Origin: Nocardia abscessus NBRC 100374
GTDB taxonomy: Bacteria; Actinomycetota; Actinomycetes; Mycobacteriales; Mycobacteriaceae
DNA: 64,000 bases
Direction: 5' to 3'
NCBI RefSeq assembly: GCF_000308455.1
Contig: NZ_BAFP01000040.1
Span: forward strand, 62,001-126,000
Positions 1 to 8,882 of the stretch are shown piece by piece (position 1 is the stretch's first letter; every line of letters begins with the position of its first letter). The notes beneath the pieces are model-generated. The model ran no database searches. It was not told where the DNA came from and saw nothing but the letters and a program-made list of their open reading frames with translations. Both the position numbers and the translations under genes were made by a program.

Positions 1-837
1 ATCCTGCCGGTGTCCGCCGACACCGTGGCCCGCCACCCCTGGTACCAGGCGCTGTCCGACGAACAGAAGATCGCGGTCGGCAAGTACCGGCAGGCGAACA
101 TCGCGAAGGTCGGCCTGCAGTTCGAGTCGATCCTGATCAGCGGCATGGTCATCCACAATTTCGGCCTGCCGAACGGTTCGCCGGAGTTCCGGTACTGCTC
201 CCACGAGATGATCGAGGAGCACAACCACACCCTGATGTTCCAGGAGATGGTCAACCGCATCGGGCTGGACGTGCCCGGCATGGGCCCGCTGGTCAGCAAG
301 TTCAAGTACTTGGGCGCGCCCGTGGCGGCCTGGTTCCCGAACCTGTTCTTCATGGCCGTGCTGGCCGGCGAGGAACCGATCGACCACATCCAGAAGCAGA
401 TTCTGCGCTCGGGCGACGACGTGCACCCGATCATGCGCGGCGTGATGGCCATCCACGTCGCCGAAGAGGCCAGGCACATCTCCTTCGCGCACGAGTTCCT
501 GAAGAACCGTGTGCCGCATGCGAAGCCCGCGCAGAAATTCATCCTCTCGCTGGCCATGCCGATCGTCATGTGGATCCTCGGTCGCGCCATCGTCACCCCG
601 CCGCGCTCGTTCTTCACCGAGTTCGACATCCCGGAGAAGGTCCGCAAGGAGCTGTTCTACGGCTCGAAGGAGGCCAAGCAGGTCTTCAGCGACTACTTCT
701 GCGACGTGCGCGCCCTGGCCAAGGACATCGGGCTGATGAACCCGGTCGCCAAGGCGGTCTGGAAGGCGCTCGGGATCGACGGTCCCAGCACCCGGTACCG
801 GTCGGAGCCGCTGCGCGCCGCGAGCAAGGTCGCCTGA
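1..837 (+). CDS. AurF-like diiron oxygenase, 5' end cut by the window
   Basis: Soluble non-haem diiron oxygenase-like protein, C-terminal 278 residues visible. The reading frame is open to base 1; a GTG at 10 exists, but nothing shows it is the true start. Two carboxylate/histidine clusters typical of the AurF (p-aminobenzoate N-oxygenase) fold are visible: EEHNHTLMFQEM near residue 75 and EEARHISFAHEF near residue 160. The stop lies 6 nt before the ferredoxin reductase gene, so the two are almost certainly co-transcribed. The pairing with FprB also occurs, from memory, in mycobacteria (Rv0885-fprB), suggesting the reductase feeds electrons to the diiron centre. The substrate is unknown. Family is fairly sure; function is inferred. 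Confidence 0.75.
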   Translation: MLPVSADTVARHPWYQALSDEQKIAVGKYRQANIAKVGLQFESILISGMVIHNFGLPNGSPEFRYCSHEMIEEHNHTLMFQEMVNRIGLDVPGMGPLVSKFKYLGAPVAAWFPNLFFMAVLAGEEPIDHIQKQILRSGDDVHPIMRGVMAIHVAEEARHISFAHEFLKNRVPHAKPAQKFILSLAMPIVMWILGRAIVTPPRSFFTEFDIPEKVRKELFYGSKEAKQVFSDYFCDVRALAKDIGLMNPVAKAVWKALGIDGPSTRYRSEPLRAASKVA

Positions 838-843
838 GCCGGT

Positions 844-2433
844 ATGCCGTACGTCGTCACCCAGTCCTGTTGCAGCGACGCGTCCTGCGTGTACGCCTGC
901 CCGGTCAACTGCATCCATCCCACGCCCGACGAACCGGATTTCCGGACGGCGGAGATGCTGTACGTCGACCCGAAGGCGTGCGTGGACTGCGGCGCCTGCG
1001 CCACCGCGTGCCCGGTCGACGCCATCGTGTCATCGAAGAAGCTGACCGCTGAGCAGAAGCCGTTCATCGAGATCAACGCCGATTTCTACCGGCAGACCCG
1101 GCCGCGCCCGCTGCTGGCGCGCCCGGTGCCCGCGGCGCGGATCGATACCGAGGGCGCGCCGCTGCGGGTGGCGATCGTGGGGTCGGGGCCGTCGGCGATG
1201 TACGCCGCCGACGAACTGCTGACCCAGCCGGAGGTATCGGTGACCGTGTTCGACCGGCTGCCGGTGCCCTACGGGCTGGCCAGGCACGGCGTCGCGCCGG
1301 ACCACGACAAGACCCGCAAGGTCGGCGAGCTGTTCGACGTCATCTCGGCGCAGCCGGGTTTCGGTTCGTATCTGAACGTCGACATCGGCGCGCACATCTC
1401 GCACGCCGAACTGCTCGACCACTTCCACGCGGTGATCTACGCGGTCGGCGCGTCCTCCGATCGCAAGCTGGGCATCCCGGGTGAGGATCTGGCGGGCACC
1501 GTGTCGGCCACCGACTTCGTCGCCTGGTACAACGGGCATCCCGATTACGCCGACCGCGCCTTCGATCTGTCCGCCCGCCGCGCCGTGATCGTCGGCAACG
1601 GCAATGTCGCGCTCGACGTCGCACGCGTGCTGACCAGCGACCCGCAGACGCTGGCGGGCACCGACATCGCGCCGTACGCGCTGCGTGCGCTGCGGGAGAG
1701 CAAGATCGAGGAAGTGGTCGTGCTCGGCCGGCGTGGCCCGCTCGAATCCGCCTTCACGGTGCCGGAATTCGTCGGCCTGCTGGGCTGCGATGTGGACATC
1801 GTGGTGGAGGGCGAGCTGCCCGAACGCGGCCCGGATCTGCCCTTCCACGTCGAACAGAAGCTGGGGCTGCTGCACAGCGTGCGCTCGCGGCCGGTCGGGG
1901 AGCGCAAGCGCATCGTCTTCCGCTATCTGTCCGCGCCCACCGAGATCCTCGGGACCGATCGGGTGACCGGCATCGAGGTCGGCCGCAACGAGCTGGTCAC
2001 CGATCCGGACGGTCGCGTTCGAGCCGTCCCGACCGGCCAGACCGAGCGGCTGGAGGCGGGCCTGGTGCTCACCTCGGTCGGCTATCGCGGCGTCGCGCTG
2101 CCGGGTCTGCCGTTCGACGAGCAGGCCGCGGTGATCCCGAACGTGGACGGCCGGGTGGTCCTGGAGCGCGCGGGCGGCCCGGTGGTCACCGGCACCTATG
2201 TGACCGGCTGGATCAAACGCGGGCCGACCGGCTTCATCGGCACCAACAAGTCCTGTGCGCAGGAGACGGTGCGGCAGCTGGCCGCGGACTTCAACGCGGG
2301 CCGCCTGCCCGAACCCGCAGGTACCGCCGCGGAGTTCGATCGGCTGGTGCGGCTGCGGCAGCCCGCGGTGCGTGCCGGTGGAGCGGCGGCGGCGCGCCCC
2401 GGCCGAGTTCGCCGCTTACTGGCCCGCGCCTGA
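844..2433 (+). CDS. fprB: FprB-type ferredoxin/NADP+ reductase with N-terminal ferredoxin domain
   Basis: 529 aa. Residues 1-70 form a bacterial ferredoxin module with two cysteine clusters (CCSDASCVYACPVNC and CVDCGACATACPV). An adrenodoxin-reductase-like part follows, with an FAD site (VAIVGSGPSAMYAADELL, about residue 100) and an NADP site (VIVGNGNVALDVAR, about 240). It should pass electrons from NADPH through FAD to iron-sulfur acceptors, plausibly the upstream diiron oxygenase, whose stop is 6 nt away. The C-terminus (Arg/Ala-rich after LVRLRQPAV) looks shorter and less conserved than the roughly 575-aa mycobacterial FprB I recall. No frameshift is obvious. A strong hairpin follows directly. 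Confidence 0.85.
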   Translation: MPYVVTQSCCSDASCVYACPVNCIHPTPDEPDFRTAEMLYVDPKACVDCGACATACPVDAIVSSKKLTAEQKPFIEINADFYRQTRPRPLLARPVPAARIDTEGAPLRVAIVGSGPSAMYAADELLTQPEVSVTVFDRLPVPYGLARHGVAPDHDKTRKVGELFDVISAQPGFGSYLNVDIGAHISHAELLDHFHAVIYAVGASSDRKLGIPGEDLAGTVSATDFVAWYNGHPDYADRAFDLSARRAVIVGNGNVALDVARVLTSDPQTLAGTDIAPYALRALRESKIEEVVVLGRRGPLESAFTVPEFVGLLGCDVDIVVEGELPERGPDLPFHVEQKLGLLHSVRSRPVGERKRIVFRYLSAPTEILGTDRVTGIEVGRNELVTDPDGRVRAVPTGQTERLEAGLVLTSVGYRGVALPGLPFDEQAAVIPNVDGRVVLERAGGPVVTGTYVTGWIKRGPTGFIGTNKSCAQETVRQLAADFNAGRLPEPAGTAAEFDRLVRLRQPAVRAGGAAAARPGRVRRLLARA

Positions 2434-2439
2434 CGAACC

Positions 2440-2480
2440 CCGCCTCGGGATACTTCGGTCGCACCGGTATCCCGAGGCGG
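2440..2480. terminator. bidirectional hairpin terminator
   Basis: A perfect 14-bp stem (2440-2453 pairs with 2467-2480, CCGCCTCGGGATAC and its complement) around a 13-nt loop lies between the convergent fprB and SDR genes. There is no U-tract, as is common in actinobacteria. Confidence 0.75.
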
Positions 2481-2496
2481 TCCCACGTTCCGGAGT

Positions 2497-3258
2497 TCAG
2501 CGCGCGGTGAAACCGCCGTCGATGGCCAGGGCGGCGCCGGTGACGAAACTCGCTTCGCCGCTGAGCAAGTAGGCGCAGAACGAGGCGATTTCCTCCGGCG
2601 CGGCGATGCGGCCCACCGGGTGCAGCGCCGCGATGGCGGCCTCGCCTTCGGGCGTCGCGCCCATCGAGTTCCGGAACGCGGGCGTGTCGACCGCTCCCGA
2701 CACCAGCGCGTTGACCCGTACGCCCTGGTCGGCGGCCTCGAGCGCCACGGCCCGGGTCAAGCCGACGACTCCGTGTTTGGCGGCCACGTACGGCGCCACC
2801 GAACCCATCCCGACCACACCGAGATTCGACGCGTTGTTCAGGATCGCGCCGCCGCCGGAAGCCGCCAGCGCCGGAACCTGATGCCGGAGGCCGTAGAACA
2901 CGCTGGTGAGGTTGAGCTCCAGGTCGGCGCGCCAGCCCGCCTCATCGATCTGCGTGACCGGGCCGAACGCGTGCACGGCGCCCGCGTTGTTGAATGCCGC
3001 GTCCAGGCGACCGAATTCGGACACCGCGGCGTCGGTCAGCCGGGCCACATCTTGCTCCACCGTGACATCGGTCGGCACGAACAGCGCACGGCCACCGGCC
3101 GCGCGGATGTCCGCGACCATCTGCTCGCCCGCGTCCTTGCCCCGTGCGCCGAGCACGACCGCGGCGCCTTCACTCGCGACCCGCATCGCCACCGCTTTGC
3201 CCACACCCGAGGTCGCACCGGTGATCAGTACGACCTGCTCGGCGAATCGTGTTGCCAT
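2497..3258 (-). CDS. short-chain dehydrogenase/reductase (SDR)
   Basis: 253 aa classical SDR oxidoreductase, NAD(P)-dependent, substrate unknown. Near the N-terminus is the cofactor motif TGATSGVGKAVA; NNAG is near residue 90; the catalytic Ser and YVAAKHG (Tyr-x3-Lys) are near 145-160; and the C-terminus is FVTGAALAIDGG, typical of FabG-like dehydrogenases. The start at ATG 3258 is preferred: AAAGGGA lies about 8 nt upstream, whereas ATG 3267 sits directly on that ribosome-binding site and the longer frame to 3405 has no support. It is monocistronic, convergent with fprB. The intergenic region behind it holds two dyads that may bind a repressor. Confidence 0.85.
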   Translation of the reverse strand: MATRFAEQVVLITGATSGVGKAVAMRVASEGAAVVLGARGKDAGEQMVADIRAAGGRALFVPTDVTVEQDVARLTDAAVSEFGRLDAAFNNAGAVHAFGPVTQIDEAGWRADLELNLTSVFYGLRHQVPALAASGGGAILNNASNLGVVGMGSVAPYVAAKHGVVGLTRAVALEAADQGVRVNALVSGAVDTPAFRNSMGATPEGEAAIAALHPVGRIAAPEEIASFCAYLLSGEASFVTGAALAIDGGFTAR

Positions 3259-3761
3259 CGTCCGCATTCCCTTTCGTTCGCGCGATCTCACCTCCGTGGT
3301 GGGATCCGCTGTCGAGTCAAGCCGGGCGCAAGCGGCGATGCTGGCGCGAATCGGACGTCTAGTTGATGTGTCATTAATACGCGGCAGGGCTTCCTTCCGC
3401 GCCAACGGGCGACTATGGCGAAGAGCTAGTTACCGACCGGTTGGTGTCTGTCACGAGGTGTGTTTACTCGGGGATAAACAGTCTATGGGTCGGATTGTCG
3501 AGGGATAACGAGATCGCTGTAAGGTAGCGGAATTGAAGGGCGCTCAGCACGTTTGGCGATGTCGAGCGTACTGGACAGTTGAATTGACACGTATTCACCT
3601 GGTAATTCGGGCGATCGTGGCGTCCGATCGAACTCTTCGTATCAATTGCGCATCCGTGTGGACGCGAAACAGCTAACCTGTGGTGGCTGTTTGGAAGACG
3701 ACCGCGGCCACCGGAAGGTCCGTGTGATGGACGTGGTCACGGTGCGTTGACGGGATAGCGA
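3259..3761. promoter_or_regulatory. divergent intergenic region with two dyads
   Basis: About 500 bp without a gene, visibly less GC-rich than its surroundings. It separates the SDR gene (leftward) from the Hsp70-like gene (rightward). Two dyads stand out: 3432-3445 (ACC-g-ACCGGT-t-GGT, one mismatch, the look of a TetR-type operator) and 3461-3480 (TGTTTA, 8-nt spacer, TAAACA, perfect). TTGACA occurs near 3583 and TAACCT near 3675, but no convincing spaced promoter was found. Short open frames here have no RBS or conserved look. Confidence 0.35.
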
Positions 3762-6044
3762 ATGACTACAGGTCTGGGTTTCAGCATCGGTGCAGTGAAC
3801 TCCGTGACGGCTTCGGTCAGTGCGGAACGACCACGCCCGGCGGTGCGGTCTCGGCGCACCGCGGTGACCTTCGACAGCGCGGGCGGACTACGCCTCGGCG
3901 GGATTCCGCAATTCAGCATGGCGGTCACGGATTTCGCGGACCTGGGCCGGGATCCGGACACGGTGACCGTCGGCGGCCGCATCTGGTCGCCGGCCAATCT
4001 CGTCGCGGCGGTGGTCAACGAGCTGCGAGCGGTCGAGCCGGAGGCGTCCCAGGCGGGCGTCGTGGCCACCTACCCGGCAATGTATTCCGACAAGCAGGTC
4101 GCGTTGCTGCGCCAGGCGCTCGACCTATCCGGGGGCGGCGACGTGCTCCTGGTACCCGAACCCGTCGCCGCCGCGGAATGGCTGGAGCACGAGCACGGCC
4201 CGCTGCGGACCGGCTTCGTGCTGATCTACGACCTCGGCGGCACCAGCCTCGACGTGAGCATCGTGCGCGTCGGTCCCGACTGGGACAACCATCCGATGAT
4301 CGGGAAGCCGGTGCGCTCCTACGACTTCGGCGGCAGGCCGCTGGGGTCGATGATCGCTCGGTACGCTCCCGACGTGTCTGCCGCGTCCGCGGGACTGTCG
4401 ATGACGTCGATCGTCGACATCGACGGGTTGCGCGTCACCCATATACAGGACTCGCTCCAACTGGTCCGCGACTGCGTGCGTGCGGCGGACATCACCCTGT
4501 CCGATATCGGGTGCATCCTGCTGGTGGGCGGCGCATCGCGTCCCGCCGAAGTGGCACGCGCTCTCGCCGAACTCGGTCGGCCCGTCGTGATCTCGTCGGA
4601 CCCCGGCCAGACCGTCGCCGCCGGGGCCGCTCTCATGGCGGCGCGCACCATGGCGCTCGGCGCGTCGGGCGAACACGCCGTGGCGCCCCGCGTCGCGGTG
4701 TTCTCCAGTGCGGCAGTCGTCTCCGCGGTCGCGATGTCGGCGGTGACCGTGTTCGGCGGCCCCACCGTGCCGGAGCTGTCGCCGATGCTCGAGCGCCTCC
4801 CGGACCTCGCGGCGCCGAGCGACAGCCTGCTGGTCGACGTCGGAAGCGAGCGTCTCGCCGACGCGTGGTCCTGGATGTCGGCGCCGACCACACGGAACTC
4901 GGGCCGGGCATTGCCCGCGTTCCTCTCGCAACGGACCTCCGCCTACACCCGATTCATCACACCGGCTCCGCGTAGCGCCGGTTACGGTCCTTCGATGGCC
5001 GAGTCGCAGCTCGGCTCGCACCCGCGAAACTGCTGCGCCCCGCGCGGATCGCGCCACGGGGGGTATGGCGATCCCGCCTACTTCGTGAACCCACTACCGT
5101 TCGGCCCGGTCGTGCGCCCCGCACCCGGAGACATCGCGCAGCCGCCCGGTCCAGGTCTGCCGCCGACTCCCGGTCTGCCGCTGCCCGAGCAGGGGACCGG
5201 ATTGCCCGCGCAGCCGCCCGCACCGGGCCAGATACCCGCTCCCGGCGCCGGGACGCCGCCGGTGGGGATGCCGGGCTCGACCGTCCCCGCACCGCAGAAC
5301 GGTTCGACGCCCGCGGAGACCGGCCCGGGTTCCGGTGGGACTGCGCCGGGGGACTCGGCGGGCGGTCCGTCGAGCGGGACGTCCGGCTCGCCGGGTGCCG
5401 GTGCGGCATCGGGTGAGCATGGCGGCACCTCCGGCACGAGTTCGTCAGGCGATTCCTCTGCTGGAGGTACCGGGGGATCGTCGTCGGGAGACGGCGCGGG
5501 AACCTCCTCCAGCGGAACGTCGTCCGGTGGAAGCTCCAGCGGTGGGAGCGCATCGACCGGTGGTTCTACGAGTGATTCTTCCGCGAATGGATCGTCCGAT
5601 GGCTCGGCCGGTGGGTCCCCTGGTGGGTCGTCGTCGGGTGGCAATTCGTCGTCGCATGGTTCGTCGTCGGGTGGTTCGGGTGGTAACTCGTCGTCGCATG
5701 GTTCGTCGTCGGGTGGTTCGGGTGGTAACCCCTCGTCGCACGGTTCGTCGGGTGGTTCTGCTGGCAACGCCTCGTCGCACGGTTCGCCGGGTGGTTCGGG
5801 TAGCAACCCCTCATCGCATGGTTCGTCCTCGGGTGGTTCGGCCGGTAATTCGTCGTCGGGTGGCTCGTCCTCGACCGGTGGCTCCGCATCCAGCGGGCGC
5901 GCGGGCGGCGCGTCGTCGTCGGGTGGGAACTCCTCGGGCGCTTCGTCGTCCAGCGGTTCGCGGGGCCGGTCCGGCTCGGTCGGGGGCTCGTCGGCGGGCG
6001 GATCGTCCGCGGGTGGCGCCGGAGGCGGAGGCCGCGGGCGGTAG
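3762..6044 (+). CDS. Hsp70/actin-fold ATPase-like protein with membrane segment and Gly/Ser/His tail
   Basis: 760 aa. Residues 1-295 keep the Hsp70 nucleotide-binding layout: LGFSIGAVNSV at the start corresponds to DnaK IGIDLGTTNSV, IYDLGGTSLDVSIV (about 155) to phosphate-2, LLVGGASRPAEV (about 255) to the adenosine motif, and DPGQTVAAGAAL follows. The Asp of the first phosphate loop is Ser here, so ATP hydrolysis may be weak or absent. There is no DnaK substrate-binding domain. Instead a hydrophobic segment (about 315-335) is followed by a Pro-rich stretch (about 445-530) and some 230 residues of Gly/Ser with repeated SSHG units. This suggests an anchored cytoplasmic ATPase domain with an exported low-complexity tail. 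Start: ATG 3762 (MTTGLGFS), weak RBS. No partner genes; function unknown. Confidence 0.7.
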   Translation: MTTGLGFSIGAVNSVTASVSAERPRPAVRSRRTAVTFDSAGGLRLGGIPQFSMAVTDFADLGRDPDTVTVGGRIWSPANLVAAVVNELRAVEPEASQAGVVATYPAMYSDKQVALLRQALDLSGGGDVLLVPEPVAAAEWLEHEHGPLRTGFVLIYDLGGTSLDVSIVRVGPDWDNHPMIGKPVRSYDFGGRPLGSMIARYAPDVSAASAGLSMTSIVDIDGLRVTHIQDSLQLVRDCVRAADITLSDIGCILLVGGASRPAEVARALAELGRPVVISSDPGQTVAAGAALMAARTMALGASGEHAVAPRVAVFSSAAVVSAVAMSAVTVFGGPTVPELSPMLERLPDLAAPSDSLLVDVGSERLADAWSWMSAPTTRNSGRALPAFLSQRTSAYTRFITPAPRSAGYGPSMAESQLGSHPRNCCAPRGSRHGGYGDPAYFVNPLPFGPVVRPAPGDIAQPPGPGLPPTPGLPLPEQGTGLPAQPPAPGQIPAPGAGTPPVGMPGSTVPAPQNGSTPAETGPGSGGTAPGDSAGGPSSGTSGSPGAGAASGEHGGTSGTSSSGDSSAGGTGGSSSGDGAGTSSSGTSSGGSSSGGSASTGGSTSDSSANGSSDGSAGGSPGGSSSGGNSSSHGSSSGGSGGNSSSHGSSSGGSGGNPSSHGSSGGSAGNASSHGSPGGSGSNPSSHGSSSGGSAGNSSSGGSSSTGGSASSGRAGGASSSGGNSSGASSSSGSRGRSGSVGGSSAGGSSAGGAGGGGRGR
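5640..5860 (+). repeat. in-frame tandem repeat, Gly/Ser/His tail
   Basis: Roughly 39-42-bp units built on catGGTTCGTCGTCGGGTGG are repeated about five times with drift, encoding SSHGSSSGGSGGN-like peptides. Each unit carries one His. It lies inside the Hsp70-like gene and keeps frame, so copy number can change without breaking the protein. Confidence 0.8.
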
Positions 6045-6097
6045 CGGCCGACGGTGAATTGTCCGGCACGCGTGTGGGTCTCGCGGCCCCGGATTCG

Positions 6098-6127
6098 CTG
6101 ACGGGTGTCGCGCCGGCGATGCACAAT
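6098..6127 (+). promoter_or_regulatory. leaderless promoter of the HAD gene
   Basis: CTGACG (6098-6103) and CACAAT (6122-6127) are separated by 18 bp. The -10 ends exactly 6 nt before ATG 6134, the spacing expected for a leaderless transcript. Confidence 0.5.
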
Positions 6128-6133
6128 GGGCTG

Positions 6134-6928
6134 ATGGCCTCCGGGGGTCCCCAGCTGATCGCGCTGGACGTGGACGGGACGCTGCTGGATACGGGAACAC
6201 CGATCAGTACGCGGGTGGTCGCGGCGGTGCGCGCGGCCGTGGCAGCGGGTGCGCATGTCGTGGTGACGACGGGGCGCACACTGCTCACCACCCGTCCCGT
6301 GCTCACCGAACTCGGTCTGTTCGAGGGACATGCGCTGTGTTCGAACGGCGCCGTGCAGATCGACGTGGCCCGAGGGGAGCCGGTCGCGATCCAGTCCTTC
6401 GATCCCGCACCGGCGATCACCGCGTTACGCGCGCTGTTCCCCGCGATGATCTTCGCCGTGGAGAAGGTCGGCGTCGGCACCTGGGCCACCGGAGCCGGTC
6501 CCGGCGAATACTCCCTCGGCGAGTACCTGCTCGTCGACCACCACGTGTTGAGCAGCGAACCGACCCCGCGACTGAACGGCTGGTGGCCGGACGGTTCACT
6601 GGAGGAGATGTTGCGAGCGCTGCGCTCCCTGCGCGTGCCGGGGGCGAGCTGGGTGCACGGCGAATTCGGGCCGTGGGTCACCGTTTCCCGCCAGGGCGTG
6701 TCCAAGGGGTGGGCGCTGGAACAACTGCGCATCGCCCTCGGCGTGCCGGACGAAGCGACGCTGGCCATCGGCGACGGATACAACGATCGTGAGATGCTGC
6801 GCTGGGCAGCGCACTCGGTCGCCATGGCCAACGCGCCCGCCGATATTCGCGACCTCGCCGACGAAGTGACCGGCCACGTCCTCGAGGACGGCGTCGCCAC
6901 CGTTCTGGAGCGCTGGTTCCGTCCTTGA
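6134..6928 (+). CDS. HAD-superfamily (Cof-type) phosphatase
   Basis: 264 aa. It has the four HAD motifs: LDVDGTLLD (nucleophile Asp12, acid Asp14), VVTTGRT (motif II), a Lys in SKGWALEQL (motif III) and GDGYNDREML (motif IV). The long cap domain between motifs II and III is of the Cof/type-IIB kind, which dephosphorylates sugar phosphates or flavin and pyridoxal phosphates; the substrate cannot be told. The start at ATG 6134 is chosen because it fits a leaderless promoter 6 nt upstream and because MASGGPQLIALDVDGT begins just before motif I. The 25-residue longer frame from 6059 is not needed. It stands alone. Confidence 0.85.
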   Translation: MASGGPQLIALDVDGTLLDTGTPISTRVVAAVRAAVAAGAHVVVTTGRTLLTTRPVLTELGLFEGHALCSNGAVQIDVARGEPVAIQSFDPAPAITALRALFPAMIFAVEKVGVGTWATGAGPGEYSLGEYLLVDHHVLSSEPTPRLNGWWPDGSLEEMLRALRSLRVPGASWVHGEFGPWVTVSRQGVSKGWALEQLRIALGVPDEATLAIGDGYNDREMLRWAAHSVAMANAPADIRDLADEVTGHVLEDGVATVLERWFRP

Positions 6929-7214
6929 AGAATCGCGAGCCGAGGGCCCGCGCCGCATAGTCGCTCGCCACATCGGTGGTGATAGCGAACGGCGCTGACG
7001 ATCGGTTCGACGGCGCAGCGCCGCGGACACCGGTCTCCTCGTGGAGTGGCCGTATTCGGTCGAATGGCGTTCGACGCCGCGACGTGATGATGCGGTGTTC
7101 GCATCGTCGGGCGACCGCCGCACGGCCCGGTGTCGCGTGGCAGGGTTTCCGCTGTGCGGCCCGGCGTCGGGGCTCATCGGCTTCGCCCGACGCCGCGCCG
7201 TCCCGCCTTTCCGG

Positions 7215-7625
7215 TTACGCGGGACCGGTTTTGGCGAGGACTTCCAGGTAGTGCGGGTTCGACATGAGACCGAGGACGTTGCCGAACGGGTCGACCACGG
7301 AGGCGGTGACGAAGCCCCCGCCGTTGCCCCTGGGGGTGACGGGGTCGTAGACCGTCGCGCCGAGTTCCAGCAGCCGGTCGAATGTCGCTTGCAGGTCGTC
7401 CACGTGCCAGTTGACGATCGCGCCGCCGGGTGCGTTGCGCGCGCCCTCCGGTGCGTAGGCGCGGTTCACGATGCCGAATTCGTGCTGGTAATCGCCGATG
7501 CGGAACTCGTAGTAGCCGCCTGCGACGTGGTAGTAGGGCTCGGCGCCGAAGAACTGGGTGTACCAGTCCTTGGCGGCCTCGAGGTCGTCGGCGTAGAAGG
7601 TGCTCGTCGCCATTCCGCGCAGCAT
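7215..7625 (-). CDS. VOC-family (glyoxalase/bleomycin-resistance fold) protein
   Basis: 136 aa, two beta-alpha-beta-beta-beta units of the vicinal-oxygen-chelate fold: MATSTFYADDLEAAKDWYTQFFG at the N-terminus, then VNWHVDDLQATFDRLLELGA and VVDPFGNVLGLM. The last is the usual closing strand with a metal-ligand position. It is probably a small-molecule dioxygenase, isomerase or resistance binding protein. Start ATG 7625 has a good RBS (GGAGAA, 7 nt spacing); upstream Met codons do not. It is divergent from the WYL regulator with a dyad between them, so it is probably that regulator's target. Confidence 0.8.
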   Translation of the reverse strand: MLRGMATSTFYADDLEAAKDWYTQFFGAEPYYHVAGGYYEFRIGDYQHEFGIVNRAYAPEGARNAPGGAIVNWHVDDLQATFDRLLELGATVYDPVTPRGNGGGFVTASVVDPFGNVLGLMSNPHYLEVLAKTGPA

Positions 7626-7678
7626 GGTGGTTCTCCTTCGAGTTGTTCTCTCGTGCTTGTACAACCATCATCCGAGCT

Positions 7679-7703
7679 AAAGTGCGCACCGAATGAGCAC
7701 TTT
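7679..7703. promoter_or_regulatory. inverted repeat, candidate WYL operator
   Basis: Perfect 7-bp arms AAAGTGC and GCACTTT with an 11-nt spacer lie in the 97-bp divergent space between the VOC and WYL genes. If the regulator started at ATG 7693 the arm would be coding, so the dyad favours the start at 7723. Confidence 0.5.
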
Positions 7704-7722
7704 CCGCGGCAGAATTGTGCCT

Positions 7723-8691
7723 ATGCGAGCGGACCGATTGGTAGCGATCCTGCTGATGATGCAGACCCGTGGGCGGGTGACGGCAGCGCAGGTCGCCACG
7801 GAACTCGAGACTTCGGTGGCCACCGCGCGCCGGGATCTCGAGGCACTCTCCGCCGCTGGTGTGCCGGTGTATCCGCAGCCGGGACGCGGCGGGGGATGGT
7901 CGCTGGTCGGCGGTGCGCGCACCGATCTGAGCGGGCTGACGGCGGGGGAGGCGCGGGCGTTGTTCCTGCTGGCGGGTCCCTCCGCGGGTGCCGTGCCGGA
8001 GGCGAGGTCGGCGCTGCGCAAGCTGGTCAGGGCGCTGCCGCAAACCTTCCGCGGCGACGCGCAGGCAGCTGCCGACGCCGTGGTGATCGACCCCGCGGGC
8101 TGGGGTGCGACCGATCGCGAACTGCCGCCGGTGGTGGCGCTGCTGCAACGAGCTGTCGTGCAGCGCAACAAGGTGCGGCTGCGCTATGCGAACCGCACCG
8201 GCGAGCGGTCCGAGCGGCTCGTGGCCCCCTGGGGCCTGGTGGACAAGGACGCCGTCTGGTACCTGGTCGCCGGAACCGAGCGGGGACAGCGGACGTTTCG
8301 CGTCGACCGGATCTCCGAGGCATCGCTCACCGATGAACCGGCCCACCGCCCGGACGATTTCGATCTCGCCGCCGCCTGGGCGCAGGTGGTCGAGGAGATG
8401 GAGCAGCGGCGCGCGACCACCGCCGCCACTGTGTTGATCTCCGAACGCCTGTTGCCGATCCTGCGTGACCAGCAGGGCAGGAACTGCGTCGTGGACGGCC
8501 CCGCCGACGACGGTCGCGTCCGAGTCCGCGTCACCGCCCCGACCGCTTGGATGCTCGCCCAGCAGCTGGCCGGGTGGGGCGGCTCCATCGAGGTCCTCGG
8601 TCCACCGGAGGTCCGCGCCGAACTGGCCCGCCTCGGCGCCGAACTGCTCGAACGCTATGGACCGGACAGTGGGCCCGGCGCGGCATCGTGA
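7723..8691 (+). CDS. DeoR-type HTH/WYL-domain transcriptional regulator
   Basis: 322 aa. Residues 1-60 are a winged helix (MRADRLVAILLMMQTRGRVTA, then ATARRDLEALSAAGVPV). The middle carries the WYL domain (RLRYANRTGERSERLVAPWGLV, WYLVAGTERGQRTFRVDRI, about 150-205), and a WCX-type C-terminal region follows. WYL domains sense nucleic-acid or small-molecule ligands. The start at ATG 7723 (MRADRLV) follows the usual domain beginning; ATG 7693 is possible. It likely controls the divergent VOC gene through the dyad at 7679-7703. Confidence 0.85.
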   Translation: MRADRLVAILLMMQTRGRVTAAQVATELETSVATARRDLEALSAAGVPVYPQPGRGGGWSLVGGARTDLSGLTAGEARALFLLAGPSAGAVPEARSALRKLVRALPQTFRGDAQAAADAVVIDPAGWGATDRELPPVVALLQRAVVQRNKVRLRYANRTGERSERLVAPWGLVDKDAVWYLVAGTERGQRTFRVDRISEASLTDEPAHRPDDFDLAAAWAQVVEEMEQRRATTAATVLISERLLPILRDQQGRNCVVDGPADDGRVRVRVTAPTAWMLAQQLAGWGGSIEVLGPPEVRAELARLGAELLERYGPDSGPGAAS

Positions 8692-8882
8692 CAATCCGTC
8701 GGGCGGTTCCTCCGCTCCTCATGGCCCTTGCTGATGTCAGCCGGAGCGCGGACCCATCCGCCGTTGCGCAGCTGAGCGACCTGCTGAGTGCGGGGTCCGC
8801 GGGAAGCCGCGACGGCGTCGGATCGACCTGTGCCGGTGAACCGCCCGCAGAGTGTGTCGAGCGCGGTCGCAACGGGGCATGC

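Noticed and set aside
5640-5860. CRISPR array
   Set aside because: Units are contiguous, coding, and without unique spacers.
5078-6331. Long antisense frames (Pro/Glu/Asp-rich, over 400 codons) opposite the Gly/Ser tail
   Set aside because: They mirror the biased repeat codons of the sense gene, lack an RBS and have no conserved pattern.
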